From NCBI GenBank assembly GCA_030770545.1, contig CM061097.1:21016501-21080500 (forward strand): a stretch of 64,000 bases of DNA. The letters are read 5' to 3'. The position numbers and the translations under genes were made by a program. Under the pieces are notes generated by a model, which was not told the origin of the DNA, did not search any database, and saw only the letters and a program-made list of their open reading frames with translations. How positions within the stretch are numbered: the stretch's first letter is position 1; every line of letters begins with the position of its first letter. Shown in pieces: positions 13,101 to 24,204 of this stretch. The stretch is from Macropodus opercularis (Eukaryota; Chordata; Actinopteri; Anabantiformes; Osphronemidae).

Positions 13101-16100
13101 TGCAGAGTTCTGCTATTTGAAGTGCCCACAAAGCTGGACCAGCGAAGATACACAGCTCAGCCTTTGAATCTCAGTTTTCTTTCTCACCTGTGTCTCTGTG
13201 GCAGAATTCAGGGGAGAAGGAGATGTCATCTATGGCCACGTATCCTCCTCTGGCACTGTTAAAAGCAACTTCAAACACCACCTGGTAACAAACAGCACAG
13301 TAAAGAGAAACGTCTGACGTGACCTGCGAATGCTGTGAGACGTGCCAGCTGTAGAGGCCAGACAGCGCCACCAGTGTAGCGAAGGGTAAATCTGGGAATC
13401 TGGACGAGTCCGTGCAGTGCTGCCTAATGGAAAAGCTGTGTTCGACTCTTGACTGGACAGGACGAAGGAGCTGACCCAGTTAGTCATGTTATGCAAGCTT
13501 CTTTCCACAGACAAGTTGGCTGGCAGACAGAAGTGTTCTGCCTGAAAGCAAAGAAGGGGAAGTCCAAGTGCAGTTAAAAGCCACAGAGCATGGAGTGTAT
13601 ATGTGTGAGTCTGTCTCCTCTGCTGCACAACAACAACAAAGACAACTACCATATGTGTCTCCTTCAGTGGAAAAGGCTTTTCTTTCTGCAGCAGCAGGAG
13701 AAGACCAATGATAATAAACCAAGAGTTTTTAGTTGGAGAAGAAAGACGCCCTGCTTCTGGCAAACTGTCATAAATACTAATACAGCAGATTAATACGATG
13801 ATTGTGAGTGAGATCATGCAGCTGTATTTTATTCGTGCTTTGTTTATCTGCTACTGTTTATCCTGTGGTTTATATCCAGCTGCATGCAGGCATCGCTGCT
13901 GTCGTCCTTTCTGTTCTTTTCTGTAAATACAGAAACGAATATTGATACCGTTGGCTTTTCATGCTGTTGGTTAAATATTGTGTTTAATAAGACACATTCA
14001 GTGGGTTTGGGACTAAAACGATAACATGGATGTTGCTACCATAGCAAACACAGGCAACATGTTTCGAACACGCACACCAGCACAAAATGTGCACGTACAA
14101 GCCCTACTGTATGTGCGATATAAATGATAAACGCACATGTGTTTTCTCACTATGAACTAATCATGCTCATCATTTCCACCCGCCCTCAGTGTTCAAGGAC
14201 TTGTCCTGGGCCTTACCTTGCCCTTAAATGTATCAGTGTTCAGCAGGACACGTACAGTACGTGGGCTGAATGAGGTAGCAGGGGTGAGGCCGTGGATAAA
14301 GAATCAAGACACAGTTCATCTCTTCACGCTCAGTTGGGGACATTTCACTACAAGCCAAGTAAAGGTTTACACAGCAGCTCGTCTCCAGCTGGAAACACTT
14401 TTAGAAACAATTTAATCTGCGCAGTGTCACAGATGCCAAATATTAACATATATCACTGTGCATTTCAATGTAATCAAAGTCTATATACTATATAATCAAA
14501 ATACCCAAATCGTAACCTTAAGCTATGAAGAACCTTTGACAGGTTTCTACTATGAGGCTGCTCTCTGGATGCTCGGTACTGACCTCCAGGGGCTGTGGTG
14601 CCTTTATGTCGACACTGACCAGAGTCCAGCCAGGGGTCACGTACACCTCTGGTCTCCAGACCTCCTCGTAGTGGCCCAGCTGGTCTCTAGTAAAAACCGA
14701 GAAGATGTTTCCCCTCTCCTGGTCTCGGTGGTAGTAGAAGGTCAGACAGCCGGCCATAGGCACCGTGGTCATGGGTGAACTAAGCTTGGCCACTTCCTGG
14801 AAGTGCTTGACGTACAGAGAGTCCACATACATGTAGTGACCTGGAGAAGAGATGGATGAGCTCTGAAAAATGGTTGGAGCTCATTTCCTCCAGTAACAAA
14901 ATCTGTAAAGGGGGAAACTAGTCATGTTACACAAGGATTTCGAAGTTTAGTGTCTTGCTCTTGTATTTCATTTCTTTGGTTTGCTGGGGAGTAAACAGAC
15001 ACCTACTGTACTAGAGACTGAACTTACTGACTCACAAACGGGGAGGAATAACTCAGAACCACAGTGGTTCCAACCAACAGCACATTCTCACTCACTTGAA
15101 TCACCATCATACCTCCCTGATTGCAGATCCTGCCTCCACAACCATGAATCTGAGTTAAGTGACAGTTCAGCTTGACACAACAATAAGGACAAGCAAGCAA
15201 CACAACAATAATTACACTTGACCACTGAGGCACTGAGGTCACAGCAGCTGCCGTAGCTGGACTGTAGCTGCATTGTAATGTTTAGCTACCATATCTAAAT
15301 GGACGAGATCCCCTGGTACGTTAGCTCCTGATAACGAAACTAATATCACGTACAGTAGCCGTGTTGTTTCAAAAGACTTGTTCAACCAACCGTCATCATT
15401 ATATTGTTATTTATAGACAGACCAGACAGATAAATACATTTATTGTACCTTACGGCTTGGAATGAACGGCCTGTCCATTGACCAGACCCTGCAGGTTTGC
15501 TGGTTGTGCAGCCATGAGCTCAGAGAACGTTTCTTTTCGGAACATTTCTTTGAGTCCTCAGTAAAAGTCACACTTTGCTGTCAGGTCTTTCAGCTCCAGT
15601 CGGACCTCGTACTGCGCAGAGCGCCACAGAGTAATGAGCAGTTGGGAGCTTCAGACATTACCAGTGAAAAGCTCTATATTTAGACCTACTTTAGCAAAAC
15701 ATATATTTGGACAGTTTAGAAACTGCTGATCGTTGGGAGGAAGAGGGATTATATGAAGTGGTGGCTTACAAAAGCTCCTGGCGTTCCAGAAAACTCAAAT
15801 TTGAATACAGCACATGAGGGTCTGTTCTGTCTGCTTGTTATGGGCTGATTTCTCCCTGTATCACCTGACTCCAGGCCTTTCTGCCATCCACCCTCCCTGC
15901 TTTTCCCTCTGCCACCCACTGCCTGCTGGGGCAGCTCTTCATTGCCCCTGGTCTCCTTCAGTGTCCAGACCGTACTATACTGACTCAGGTCCATGCTTTG
16001 TGAAGCTGTGCCCCCCGATTCTTCTTTTTCATTTACCTTTGTACTGTAGACGCTGTGGCTGCACCTGACACCAGGTCAAATTCCAAGTACTGCAAAGACT

Positions 16101-19100
16101 TCTTCACTGTCACACAACGAACACTTTCTGATTCTGATGATTACAGGTTCAAATCTTCTAAAAATCTCTTGAATTCGATTAGTTTCAATGTGTCGATCTT
16201 CCTTTATTGAACATTTTTGATGCTGCTCCTTTTGAAGCCGCGTTGTAGCAGCACAGTTGCACAATGTTAAGCTGTTGTAAGCATAAAATGGTTTGTATTT
16301 TTGCGGCCAGCTCACGTCAGTGTGTGTGTGTGTGTGTGTACTCGTCCTTACCTCTCTGGTCGTTGCTCATGTGGTTTTCGAGCAGATTGGACTCAGGTTC
16401 TCTTGCCGCGCTCCCGCCAACGTACCAGTTGACGTTTGGGTTCCAGTCGTTCCCGTAGCCACACAGATGATGCTCCTCAAATTTACACTCTGGCAGCACA
16501 ACACAGAGCTGCACATCAGACTGCACACGAAAGGCGAGATGTCTCAGCTAATGTATAACTGACACTGACCTATGCAGTAACCAGGAACAATGTGGATTTC
16601 AAAGATGGCTATGCTGCTCCCTGAGCCAGGCCCAGGCCGACCTTCCAGCAGAATCTGTTGCAAAAACAAGTGAGTTACCAACAAACTGTGTGACAAAGCA
16701 GCTGAACTTGATTAATGCTTCAAACTGCCTTAAATCACATTGCAGATAATGATCCCCGTCTGTTTTAACTACCTACACACAGTCTTTGCGTTGTCCTAGT
16801 CCAAACATGCAGTGTGGGTGGAAAGAATGATGTGGCCCTTAAATTATTAAGCTCAAATAACATTAACTCAGTTCAAGGAGTTAGTAAACCAGACTGTGGT
16901 GTAGGTCCCAGCTGCTTTGTATAGAGAGCTACAAGGTTTTCAAACACAAAGGGTTGAGTTACTGAGCGAGAATTCTTCATCAGTCTGCAAATGAAGATGA
17001 AGTTAACATCACACCAGCAGAAGAGTAGAAACCAACCGAATAGGATGCACTGGAGCAGATCAGTGTTAGAGACCATCCACCTCCACCAGTTCCATGCTTC
17101 AGCAGGTTCACACCCACACTGAAGCAGCTGTAGGAGGCCTGCTCATTAAGACGCACTGTCCTCCACTGCTTCATTCTGGGCAGTTTTATCCATTCACATG
17201 TTTTAAGCCATTTACAGAGTGATGGGTATCAACAAATCGCATGAGGTCTTGAGAAACCTCCGAGTTTGCTCTACCCACATGTTCACGTGTAAAAACCTGC
17301 TGTTGGTTGTATGAAGGCGAATCATCAACATTCGGTCACATTTCACGTCCGAGGGGTGTGAGGGTTCATATGTCATCAGACACAGGATGCAGTAGTCCAG
17401 TAATGTGAGCCTCCACCGTCTGCACCAACATGACGTCCCGTTTCCCTTGTGGCACAGCCTGGCATGTGCTAAACAGTCGTACTGTAATTTAGTATTTTAG
17501 GGTCACTCTCAGGATTGTTAGCTCCCTGAGTAACAATGTGGAGGACACTTAAACGACGTCATTGCTTCTTTTATGGTCTTTGTGGCTCTCGGCCTTAAAC
17601 TCAGTCTGTGTTTAAGGAGGGTTGGCCTCTGTAAATTTAGATTCTCAAGCAAAGCCTTACTTACAGTAACGCAACAACTCCTTCCAAAGAAAGCTGCTTC
17701 TCGCAACGGCACATCTCACACACACTCCGTACTGCAGCTATAAAATGCAGCCAACACACACCATGGGCAGGAGCTTCATGAAGGCAATGACATACACACA
17801 GTCTGTGGTGGTTACAGTATGTCACACCTGCTGTATGGTTTCATTTTGAAGACATTGATGGCTTGAAAGAGGAAACGCAGAGCAGGCCTGGGACGCTTGG
17901 TTGGTGCATCCTTCCACAGCATCTGCCTACTCTGTAACTAGGTCACTTAACTTCCTCCGTTGCTCCAGGCAGACGTGCTACAGCTGCTCAACGTTGCAAT
18001 GAAACGTTAACTACAGGTCATACTGAGCTGCTGGCTCGCGTTGTTTTAAAGGAGGACACTCCACTGTAAACGGTTGTGGGGTCCAGGCCCGCAATGTCTT
18101 GAACAAACTTTACAATGCAACACGTGAGCTCAGCGCAGTGTTTTCATCAGAGTCTCACAGCCAACCCTACCTGGTAGGGGATGGTGGAGTTGGGTAGGTC
18201 CACGCTGGAGATGAGCCAGCTGTCAGAAGCTTTGTCAGCAGCCCAGAGCCGGTAGTCAAAGTTGTCGCTGTCTGGTCTGCGGTGGAGATACAGGGAGCCC
18301 TGCCCAGTGATCTGGTACACCAGCCTCACACAGCTCCAGTCCTGCTGGTCCAACACCGGGCTGGCGAAAACTGCCTGCTCCTGGCCATGTAAGAAGGCTG
18401 AGTCCACGGTTATCAAGTGCCCTGTGACAGCAACACAGTGGTTCTGATTATTAAGCTACGCACTTGACATAGAGCCAGAGGAACAACCTGAAAACTGTCA
18501 AAATTATTTTGCCAGATTGCTTCATGACACTGTTTGAGTTGGAAGGAAAAAAACTACTGGCAACATTTTTGTTGGAGGAAGGACAGTCGGGTCTGTCCTC
18601 TGTTAGCAGACCGGTCCACTCTTAATAATCGGCTCCAGTTGAGTTCACCACCACCTCCCTGGTCTCGGTGCTGGTGAGGTGCAGGTGGTTGGAGTCGCAA
18701 CACACAACAAAGTCCTGGATCGGTTTCTGGAATCCGCCCACAGTAGCGGTGTCATCTGCAAAGCTGTGCAGGTGGCAGGACTGTTGTTGTGCTGGGAGTC
18801 CGATGAGAGCAGGACCGAGCTCAGCCCCCTGCGGTGCCGGACACTGTGTGAGACCTGTGTGATCCAGCCACTTATTATCACGTTAACAGTTGGACCAGAC
18901 ATCACCAGCTCAGTTCTTTCTCTCTGGATACTAATACATGATGATGTACAGTCAGTGAGCAGCTACAGCCCTAGAGTGAAATGAAAAGAGGCAGAAAGAG
19001 TCAAATGTCGTACAGAAAACGGTTCTAACTGCTTTTATGCTGCACAAAACAAAAGAAACTAATCACTGAAGACTTTCCATCTTCGTTTCTATCTATTCAC

Positions 19101-20651
19101 CTCTGCCTTCTGCAGTTAAACCGAGTTTATGGGCAGTCGACGCGCTGCTTTAAGTGGCCTCAGCTCTAAGTGAGATTTGGGAGGAGGGAGGAGCAGTTTG
19201 GTCAAAGGTAGTTCATGAGGAATCTTAGTAGCAGTTCAACACACATGCAGTGACTCAAAAGGCAGCTGTTACTGGTAATCTGCTAAAGGAACAGGCCACA
19301 GGCTTTCTGGAAATCACAACGTTAAGGTTAACTGGATCCCTCAGCTAGACAACAGCCAACAGTCAGATAATTTACCACACGCTGCCTCTGTGAAATCACA
19401 CTTTCTGTTGATGTCCCTGTTTTACATTATGTTTTCCCTGATGCATCCCCTTAAAAATGTCTGTTTTTCAACAGCAGCACATTTTCCCACCAGCGTGTTT
19501 CACTAGAAACATTTTAAATTGTGACTTGAGTTGAGTTGTTATGGAATATTTAAAAGAAATATTAATATTCTTAGGACCTTCCCTCTTAAGTCATCAACAA
19601 ATGAACGGATGAGGCTGGAGGGAATGGCTTGATGTTGGTGGTCTGTGGAACAGACCTGACAGCTCTCACCTCACCCCATCCATACCCGTCTTACTGTTTA
19701 TTACAACCTGGCTCAGCCTCAAGACTTTGTCTCCGACGTCCCTGTTTACTGAATAGAATCACTTAGGACATACATCCAAGGTTTCGATCATAAACTGCCT
19801 TGGGTTCCTTTTTGGGGGGCAGCCTCTTCAGCTCCAATCTTAGCATGGTTTCCATGGTAACCAAACAGCAAACACCGCTGTGGTCCCGTCTTATTTTTTC
19901 ACAGCCTATTGCCACAGGGTGTAGTCTATCACTCTTTCCAAGCTGGGCTAGACACTGGAGCTCGTTCCATCTGAGTCTGGTTAGTGGTTTAGTGAAGAAC
20001 ATTCTGAATCTCTGCTCAAGCTTCTGTTTGAGGCAGAGCTTTGTTGAAGGTGTCACAAGGAGTCTGATGTGCACTACATGGCGCCAGAGACTGAGCAGCA
20101 AGAAAAATAGCACACGCAGCTAAGTGCCACAACCGAACTTAACAGGGGAACGTAAACCGCGCTGACAGGCGATCATAAGCAAAGGAAGCTGATTGATGCA
20201 CGAAGCCAAGCAACCGGCGGAAAACAAGACAAAGGGGAGAGTTGATTGGAATCTGTGGAGAGTGTGATGTCATCACATGTGTTTGCAACTCTTTGACTGA
20301 ATGTTGTAACGTTCTGAACTTCATTTCTAGATGTTTTTATTTTTTAGAAAACAGATGATTCTACTGCTGGAAATATGAATGCGACTGTTTAAGACAAGAT
20401 GTTTCTGTCCATTTGAAATCAAATGAGGATTATCAAGCATAAAGATGTGACACTCGTATTTCAACACGTAGTATTTATATCTAATTTTACTTGTAAAATG
20501 CTACAACCATTACAGCACTTTTTACAGTGTGTCCTACCTTCTAAGCATATGAATCACAATCGTGTCATTAATTTCACACAAGTGTTGCACATGTGTTCCT
20601 GCTTTGTCACTTCAGCCACAAACTTTATAGCAGTGAATCAGCTCTGATCCT

Positions 20652-20695
<44 letters not shown>

Positions 20696-22383
20696 TGCTG
20701 CAACTAACTACCTCTCACTACAGTTTTACCTTGCGTATGTGCTTTTCTGTGTCTTAACCCAAAACGATAGAAGCCAGGGCAGAGCCCGTCTGGTTCCTGC
20801 CTGTGGTAACGCAGCTATCCAGCCTTACTCTGGTTTGTCATTCCAGTGTGTTTGACCCATTTAAAGAGTCTCACTTTCTTCACTGCACTTTCTTAATCAA
20901 ATCTTACTTAAGGCTGCCAAAAAAACATTTCACTGCTTGGATGTGCAAATGATGACACTGGCAATAACAGGATAAATATGGACGACTGACAGCGGTTTAG
21001 GGAAACACTGAGAGGGCCGTAGCTTTGTCTCTCGTCCAGTCTCCTGTGGTAAAGTCCACTGCTTCGTCTTACTACTATGTGATGCTTACGACAGCCGGTA
21101 GTGGGAAATGAGACTCAACATTACAACGCGTCTGCTATGCATGAGTGCTGCCCTCGCTTTGTGCCAATATGCTTCCAGTAGCGCTGGACCCTTCCTCCGG
21201 TAGATGGTCCTCCAGGCTGCTGTCTTCATTCCACACACGCCGGCTAATCCAGCCTCCACCACAGACTCTCTGGCCAGTCCTCTGCTCGTTGACATACACT
21301 CCGTTTGTCCCGTAAGGTGGATAGTGGAGCACGTTTTGGCTCTGAGGGTTGTTTCGGTGTATTCTGTGCTGGCCAGGTGCTCATATTCCAGTGTTTACTT
21401 CTTTTACCTCTATCTTATGTCTTTGTTCTTTAGTTTCCTTCCTTTGTTCTTGTTGCATCCCTGAGTTTAAAAGCTTTTCATAACTTTATTATTAGCCTCT
21501 CCTTTGTCTTGCATCACACCTGGTTATAACCACACATGCTGCCACTACGAGGCCGACACACCTGTCTTTTCTAGGTCTCGTCATCCACGGAAGAAGCAGC
21601 AGGTAGCCAGGCCCTCTGTCTTCAGCGCGTCCGCTGGAGATGACATTTCTCCCAGGTCTGCCCGTTGTAGTGTCTGTGGAAACCCCAAACTCCAAGCCAC
21701 ATCCTCTAGCCTGCTAATGCCACATCTGCAGACACTCCAGCTCCAGGTTTCACTCACATTTCTGCTCACGTTCCAGCTCTGGTGCCTTCACTGTTTCTAG
21801 ATCTGTTGCTTGCTCCGGTACCTAATTCCAGCTCATGCTACAGGTCCCATGTACAGAGCAGTACCACTCCAAGACCAGCTCCAAAGTCTGACCGTGACGT
21901 GCCTGCGGAGTCGGTCGAGTGGCAGCAGCACCACAGTCGGTCAGTGCCTTCTCCAACGCTTCCTTTTTGGACACCACACATGCACCAGACCAAGCGTTGG
22001 TCTGTGAAAAACCCAACATTTCCAGCAGAAAGAAATTCAACACTGACGCTGTGCTGTTAAACGCATCATGAGTTAATTACTAGGTTGATATAAATGCAGT
22101 TAGAGGCAGTTGGTGGCTGTACGTCATGTGCAGGCCAACCCGTGATGACACTGTACCTTCCTCATTCATTCTCCAGCTCCCGTACTCGGGGTCTGACCTG
22201 TAGCCACAGGTGCCCAGCTCGAAGTTGCAGCTCCCCGGCAGCAGCTGCTGCTGCACCGCGGGCACGACGCGCAGCAGCAGCACTGCAAGACAAACACAAC
22301 TCAGCTCTCTGCGCGTTCACGCTCACACAAACGTGCCTGCTGCATTTACCCTGAACAGCGAGAGTAAAGCGGACGCAGCTCAT
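7183..22383 (-). CDS. mamdc2: MAM domain-containing protein 2 (mamcan), complete, 14 coding exons
   Basis: MAMDC2 is a secreted matrix protein, described as a proteoglycan, built of four MAM domains. Coding exons, in gene order: 22350-22383, 22157-22282, 18171-18421, 16570-16654, 16352-16489, 14584-14840, 13188-13281, 11567-11713, 9131-9396, 8943-9039, 8544-8690, 7712-7971, 7328-7412, 7183-7244. All junctions are GT-AG and the phases close to 683 codons with the stop, 682 residues against 686 in human. ATG at 22383 has A at -3 and opens a hydrophobic leader (LAVQVLLLLRVVPAV), so secretion is expected. Each domain keeps the family pattern: a Cys-x-Phe-Glu start, an LTFYYH or LRFYY strand, and an I/V-A-I/V-DDI-S/T end. 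The C-terminus PYSGFSEYINEIEK matches human SSGYSEDLNEIEY and keeps a Ser-Gly (671-672) in acidic surroundings, a plausible glycosaminoglycan site. No break or missing exon was seen. Confidence 0.97.
7328..8690 (-). other. mamdc2: mamdc2 MAM domain 4 module (exons 11-13)
   Basis: Exons of 147, 260 and 85 bases encode residues about 499-662. Recognisable blocks are GQCNFESGVCGYIQDQ, HTPTSYTGPRGDHTTG, FMYIEASLMRPGHKARLL, LLWRRRGEQSVSWIRARV and IIFEAIRGPSLRSDIAIDDI, all closely matching human MAMDC2. The final coding exon (7183-7244) follows, carrying the short C-terminal tail. Confidence 0.95.
8943..11713 (-). other. mamdc2: mamdc2 MAM domain 3 module (exons 8-10)
   Basis: Exons of 147, 266 and 97 bases encode residues about 329-498. 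The module starts NCDFEEGLCLYYQ, continues through VKPNAYRIGDHTTG and FTSRPGYVGRLHGPFLPGN, and ends CGLVAIDDITVSLGDC. A non-LTR retrotransposon fragment (10765-11532) stops only about 35 bases from the 3' edge of exon 8 in plus-strand terms. Confidence 0.93.
10765..11532 (+). mobile_element. 5'-truncated non-LTR retrotransposon (LINE) fragment
   Basis: Plus-strand translation gives PELKGLLKEKRRAFNSGDRE, the region before the reverse transcriptase in fish L2/Rex1-type elements, then LTSDQVRRELRLK, and, in shifted frames, remnants of the next RT blocks (CADQLCGG, then the VPVLWK and PKKT..PNDYRPVALTSH regions). The 3' end is the typical TTGAATTTCCCC...GGGATCAAT tail followed by GATCT repeats. 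Several frameshifts and internal deletions make it non-functional. It lies in mamdc2 intron 7 in antisense orientation to the gene. The clade is inferred, not tested. Confidence 0.85.
12535..12676. repeat. minisatellite, 9-bp CGTACCCTC-like unit
   Basis: About 14 tandem units of TACCCTCCG and its variants TAACCCTCG and TAACCTCCG in mamdc2 intron 7. The variants themselves recur in a higher-order block (roughly 60 bases, seen twice). The pyrimidine strand bias is strong: the plus strand is nearly G-free apart from the CpG of each unit. Confidence 0.92.
13188..16489 (-). other. mamdc2: mamdc2 MAM domain 2 module (exons 5-7)
   Basis: Exons of 138, 257 and 94 bases encode residues about 166-328. 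The module starts ECKFEEHHLCGYGNDWNPNV, almost identical to the human block, continues YVDSLYVKHFQEVAKLSSP and ends VVFEVAFNSARGGYVAIDDI. This is the best conserved part of the protein in the window. The last exon's donor overlaps a region also open on other frames, which are not coding. Confidence 0.95.
16320..16340. repeat. mamdc2: (TG)n microsatellite next to mamdc2 exon 5 donor
   Basis: About 10 TG units start 11 bases downstream of the exon-5 donor (16351-16350, read on the minus strand as a CA run in the intron). CA runs just inside introns can influence splice-site choice through hnRNP L in vertebrates. Whether this happens here is inference only. Confidence 0.85.
17300..18120. other. 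mamdc2 intron 3, no feature seen
   Basis: Intron 3 spans 16655-18170. I see no repeat, RNA gene or extra exon in it apart from short open frames that start at non-ATG codons or match nothing known. Confidence 0.5.
18640..18905 (-). mobile_element. LINE reverse transcriptase fragment (antisense reading)
   Basis: Minus-strand translation in one frame gives LHSFADDTATVGG, the YADD-type catalytic box of a non-LTR reverse transcriptase, followed by a segment resembling CEQNHLQLNTSKTKE (here CCDSNHLHLTSTETREVV). Upstream in another frame are remnants of the QGCVLSP-type block region (for example VRHRRGLSSVLLSSD). The fragment is truncated on both sides and lies in mamdc2 intron 2, same strand as the gene. 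Confidence 0.85.
18906..22156. other. mamdc2 intron 2, distal part
   Basis: No exon is evident. It holds a CA microsatellite at 20652-20692 and a segment at 20870-20990 that resembles a degraded retroelement tail. The stretch 21490-22060 has several open frames of 60-98 codons on both strands, none resembling a known protein. I take these as chance. Confidence 0.5.
20652..20692. repeat. (AC)n microsatellite
   Basis: About 20 uninterrupted AC units in mamdc2 intron 2. Confidence 0.97.
22350..22383 (-). other. mamdc2: mamdc2 exon 1 coding part (signal peptide start)
   Basis: A 34-base coding exon reads MSCVRFTLAVQ and ends in phase 1 at CAGG|GTAAATG. The codon completed across the junction is Val, and the leader continues in exon 2 as LLLLRVVPAVQQQ. 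The first Cys-Asn-Phe-Glu of MAM1 is at residues 31-34, leaving a leader and spacer of about 30 residues. Confidence 0.9.
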
Positions 22384-22600
22384 CGTCGTTCAAAGCCGTC
22401 GGCGACTTCCCCTCAGCAGCTCGTGGAAACGCTCGTGTGTCGGGATGGAGGAGGCTGGAGGGACAGGCTCCAGGTCGGAGGCCCCCGCCTCCCGCACATG
22501 AGCGACAGGGGCGGCGCTCCGCGGGCTCCGGCCCTCACGCCCCCCCGGCCGGTGCCTCTCTAAATAGGCAGCCTATTATTTGAATCCTATTTTGATCTGT
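22384..22600 (-). promoter_or_regulatory. mamdc2: mamdc2 5' UTR and promoter side
   Basis: The 180 bases upstream of the mamdc2 ATG are rich in G+C and CpG (for example the ccccccggccgg and ggcggcgctccgcgggctccgg runs near 22508-22553), against an AT-rich background further out. No TATA box is seen in the expected place. The CpG-rich block ends about 200 bases upstream, where an AAT microsatellite starts. Confidence 0.5.
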
Positions 22601-22605
22601 GATTC

Positions 22606-22643
<38 letters not shown>
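22606..22643. repeat. (AAT)n microsatellite
   Basis: About 12 AAT units just outside the mamdc2 CpG-rich promoter block. Confidence 0.95.
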
Positions 22644-22728
22644 TTGGCGCAAGCGAAGTGGCGACTACGGTGACGGTCGCCACGGTGACTACGGCATATT
22701 AGATTTTAGGTTTGACTAAAGCCTAAAC

Positions 22729-23210
22729 TGTTGTGTTTGGACCTCCCCTCCGCAAGGGGGCAGAGTGGAGTAAGCACCGTTGGTGTCAGGTCAGGTTTTG
22801 ACACCAGATCATGTGTGCCACCAGCTGTTGAGGATTTCCCCTGCTTAGACCTTCCCATATATACTGACCTTTTCTGTGGGACTGGTGCTAGTGTGTCTTC
22901 TCGTGTCTCCTGGTTTCCTGACTCGACTACCTCATCCCCGACCTCTGGTTCTTAGGTTTGACGTACCTACGGTTTTGTCGATTAACTGTCAGCTAATTGG
23001 TTTAGCTCCTGCTTAGGCAGCGTTTTGAATTTGTATTTCAAGTCGTTAGTTTATTTTGTCTCTGGCCGTGCAGTCTTTTGTTTGCTTTCGTTGCCCACCC
23101 AGCTTTGCTGTGACCTTATGTTAGCCCGAAATAAAAGTTTGAAACCAAGCAACTGGTCTCAGTGGTGACTGCGTGTGGATCCTTAGTTTTGTTTTGGTCA
23201 GTTTGTAACA
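22729..23210 (+). mobile_element. solo LTR with 5-bp target duplication TAAAC
   Basis: The 482-base segment begins TGTTGTG and ends GTAACA (TGTT...AACA termini) and is flanked by exact direct repeats TAAAC at 22724-22728 and 23211-23215. An AATAAA signal at 23130-23135, 75 bases before the end, gives plus-strand polarity. No internal gag or pol remnant adjoins it, so it is the product of LTR-LTR recombination. The source (Ty3-type retrotransposon or endogenous retrovirus) cannot be told from the LTR alone. Confidence 0.8.
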
Positions 23211-23215
23211 TAAAC

Positions 23216-24204
23216 CTTCCAAATTAAATCAAATTTCATGCTAATACATGTCACACCCCATCTATATATCTAACATCTGGTCGTGTGTGCGTTCTCCAGC
23301 CTCTGTACTTCTGTTCACGAAATCTCGACTGATACTTGATAGCTTCACTCCAGCCATGTGAGCGTTGCTGATGTTCCTAACAGTTCTCAGAATCAGTTCT
23401 CACACGGTTGCAGTCATCAGCTGCTGCTGCTTCTATTAGTCTACCTGGTTTGTGGTTTCTTTTCTCATAATGCTTGTTTCTACTCATGAACACCTCTCTT
23501 TGTTGGTTTTGGTTCTGCAATGACCGGCAGCTTGACTTTCGGGTTTGGTATTTTATTTTGAAAGGTTTCCTGTTCTGTGCTCATGTGATTCCAGTTAGCG
23601 TGGGTCATTATAATGATTGCTTTCACGTGTGTTCTGTGTCTGCTGCTCTAGTATTTAAACCCTGTTTCTTGCTCGCCATGTCTGTTTCTTTCGTTTTGCT
23701 TTCATGTCCAGGAAGTCAGGCTGCTGACCCAAACCTTGCTCTGTCATGTGTCTGAAACCCTGAGACTTTGTCATGATATCAAATTCAACTCAAGAACATT
23801 CCTGAATTTAAGTCGTATGTATATGTAGCTATGTATGTCCAGTCATAGAGTCGTGTCAAGCCACTAACTGTGTATCATAGAGCCATGTGTCTGACTGTCA
23901 CCATTGACTTTCTCGTGTGTGTGGTCTCTTGATTCAATGAAAACCTTGGAACGGAAATGAGGGACCATGATCTGGATTACTGAACTTTATTTTCGCAGAG
24001 GAAGCCCTCTAGTTCGTCAAGGAATCACCCTTGCCGACCCTCCTGGAAACTACCCACCTGTGGCGGACGAACTACTCGCCGACCTCATCTGCTTCACCTG
24101 GAAGTCTGCACTGACCAATAAGCTCTCATCTCGCTGTCCTCCCTGCTCCACTCTCCAGCCATCTTCCCTTTTTTTTCACGCGTTCACTGTGCTTACAACA
24201 TGTA
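23216..24204. other. gene-free stretch, possibly old LTR-derived sequence
   Basis: Pyrimidine-rich text with phrases typical of decayed fish LTRs (for example the tatttaaaccctg run near 23653), but I find no matching termini or target duplication. No coding sequence is recognised. Confidence 0.35.

Larger units (their letters stand above)
16570..22282 (-). other. mamdc2: mamdc2 MAM domain 1 module (exons 2-4)
   Basis: Three exons of 126, 251 and 85 bases encode residues about 31-165. They start CNFELGTCGYRSD, carry the WSCVRLVYQITGQGSLYLH strand and end IAIFEIHIVPGYCI. The exon-3 acceptor is at 18422-18423, where the split Gly codon is completed before HLITVDS. Intron 2 between 18422 and 22156 (3.7 kb) is the largest in the gene. 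Confidence 0.93.

Noticed and set aside
13230..13817. 195-codon minus-strand frame
   Set aside because: It only overlaps real mamdc2 exon 7 in a different frame, and the rest is intron.
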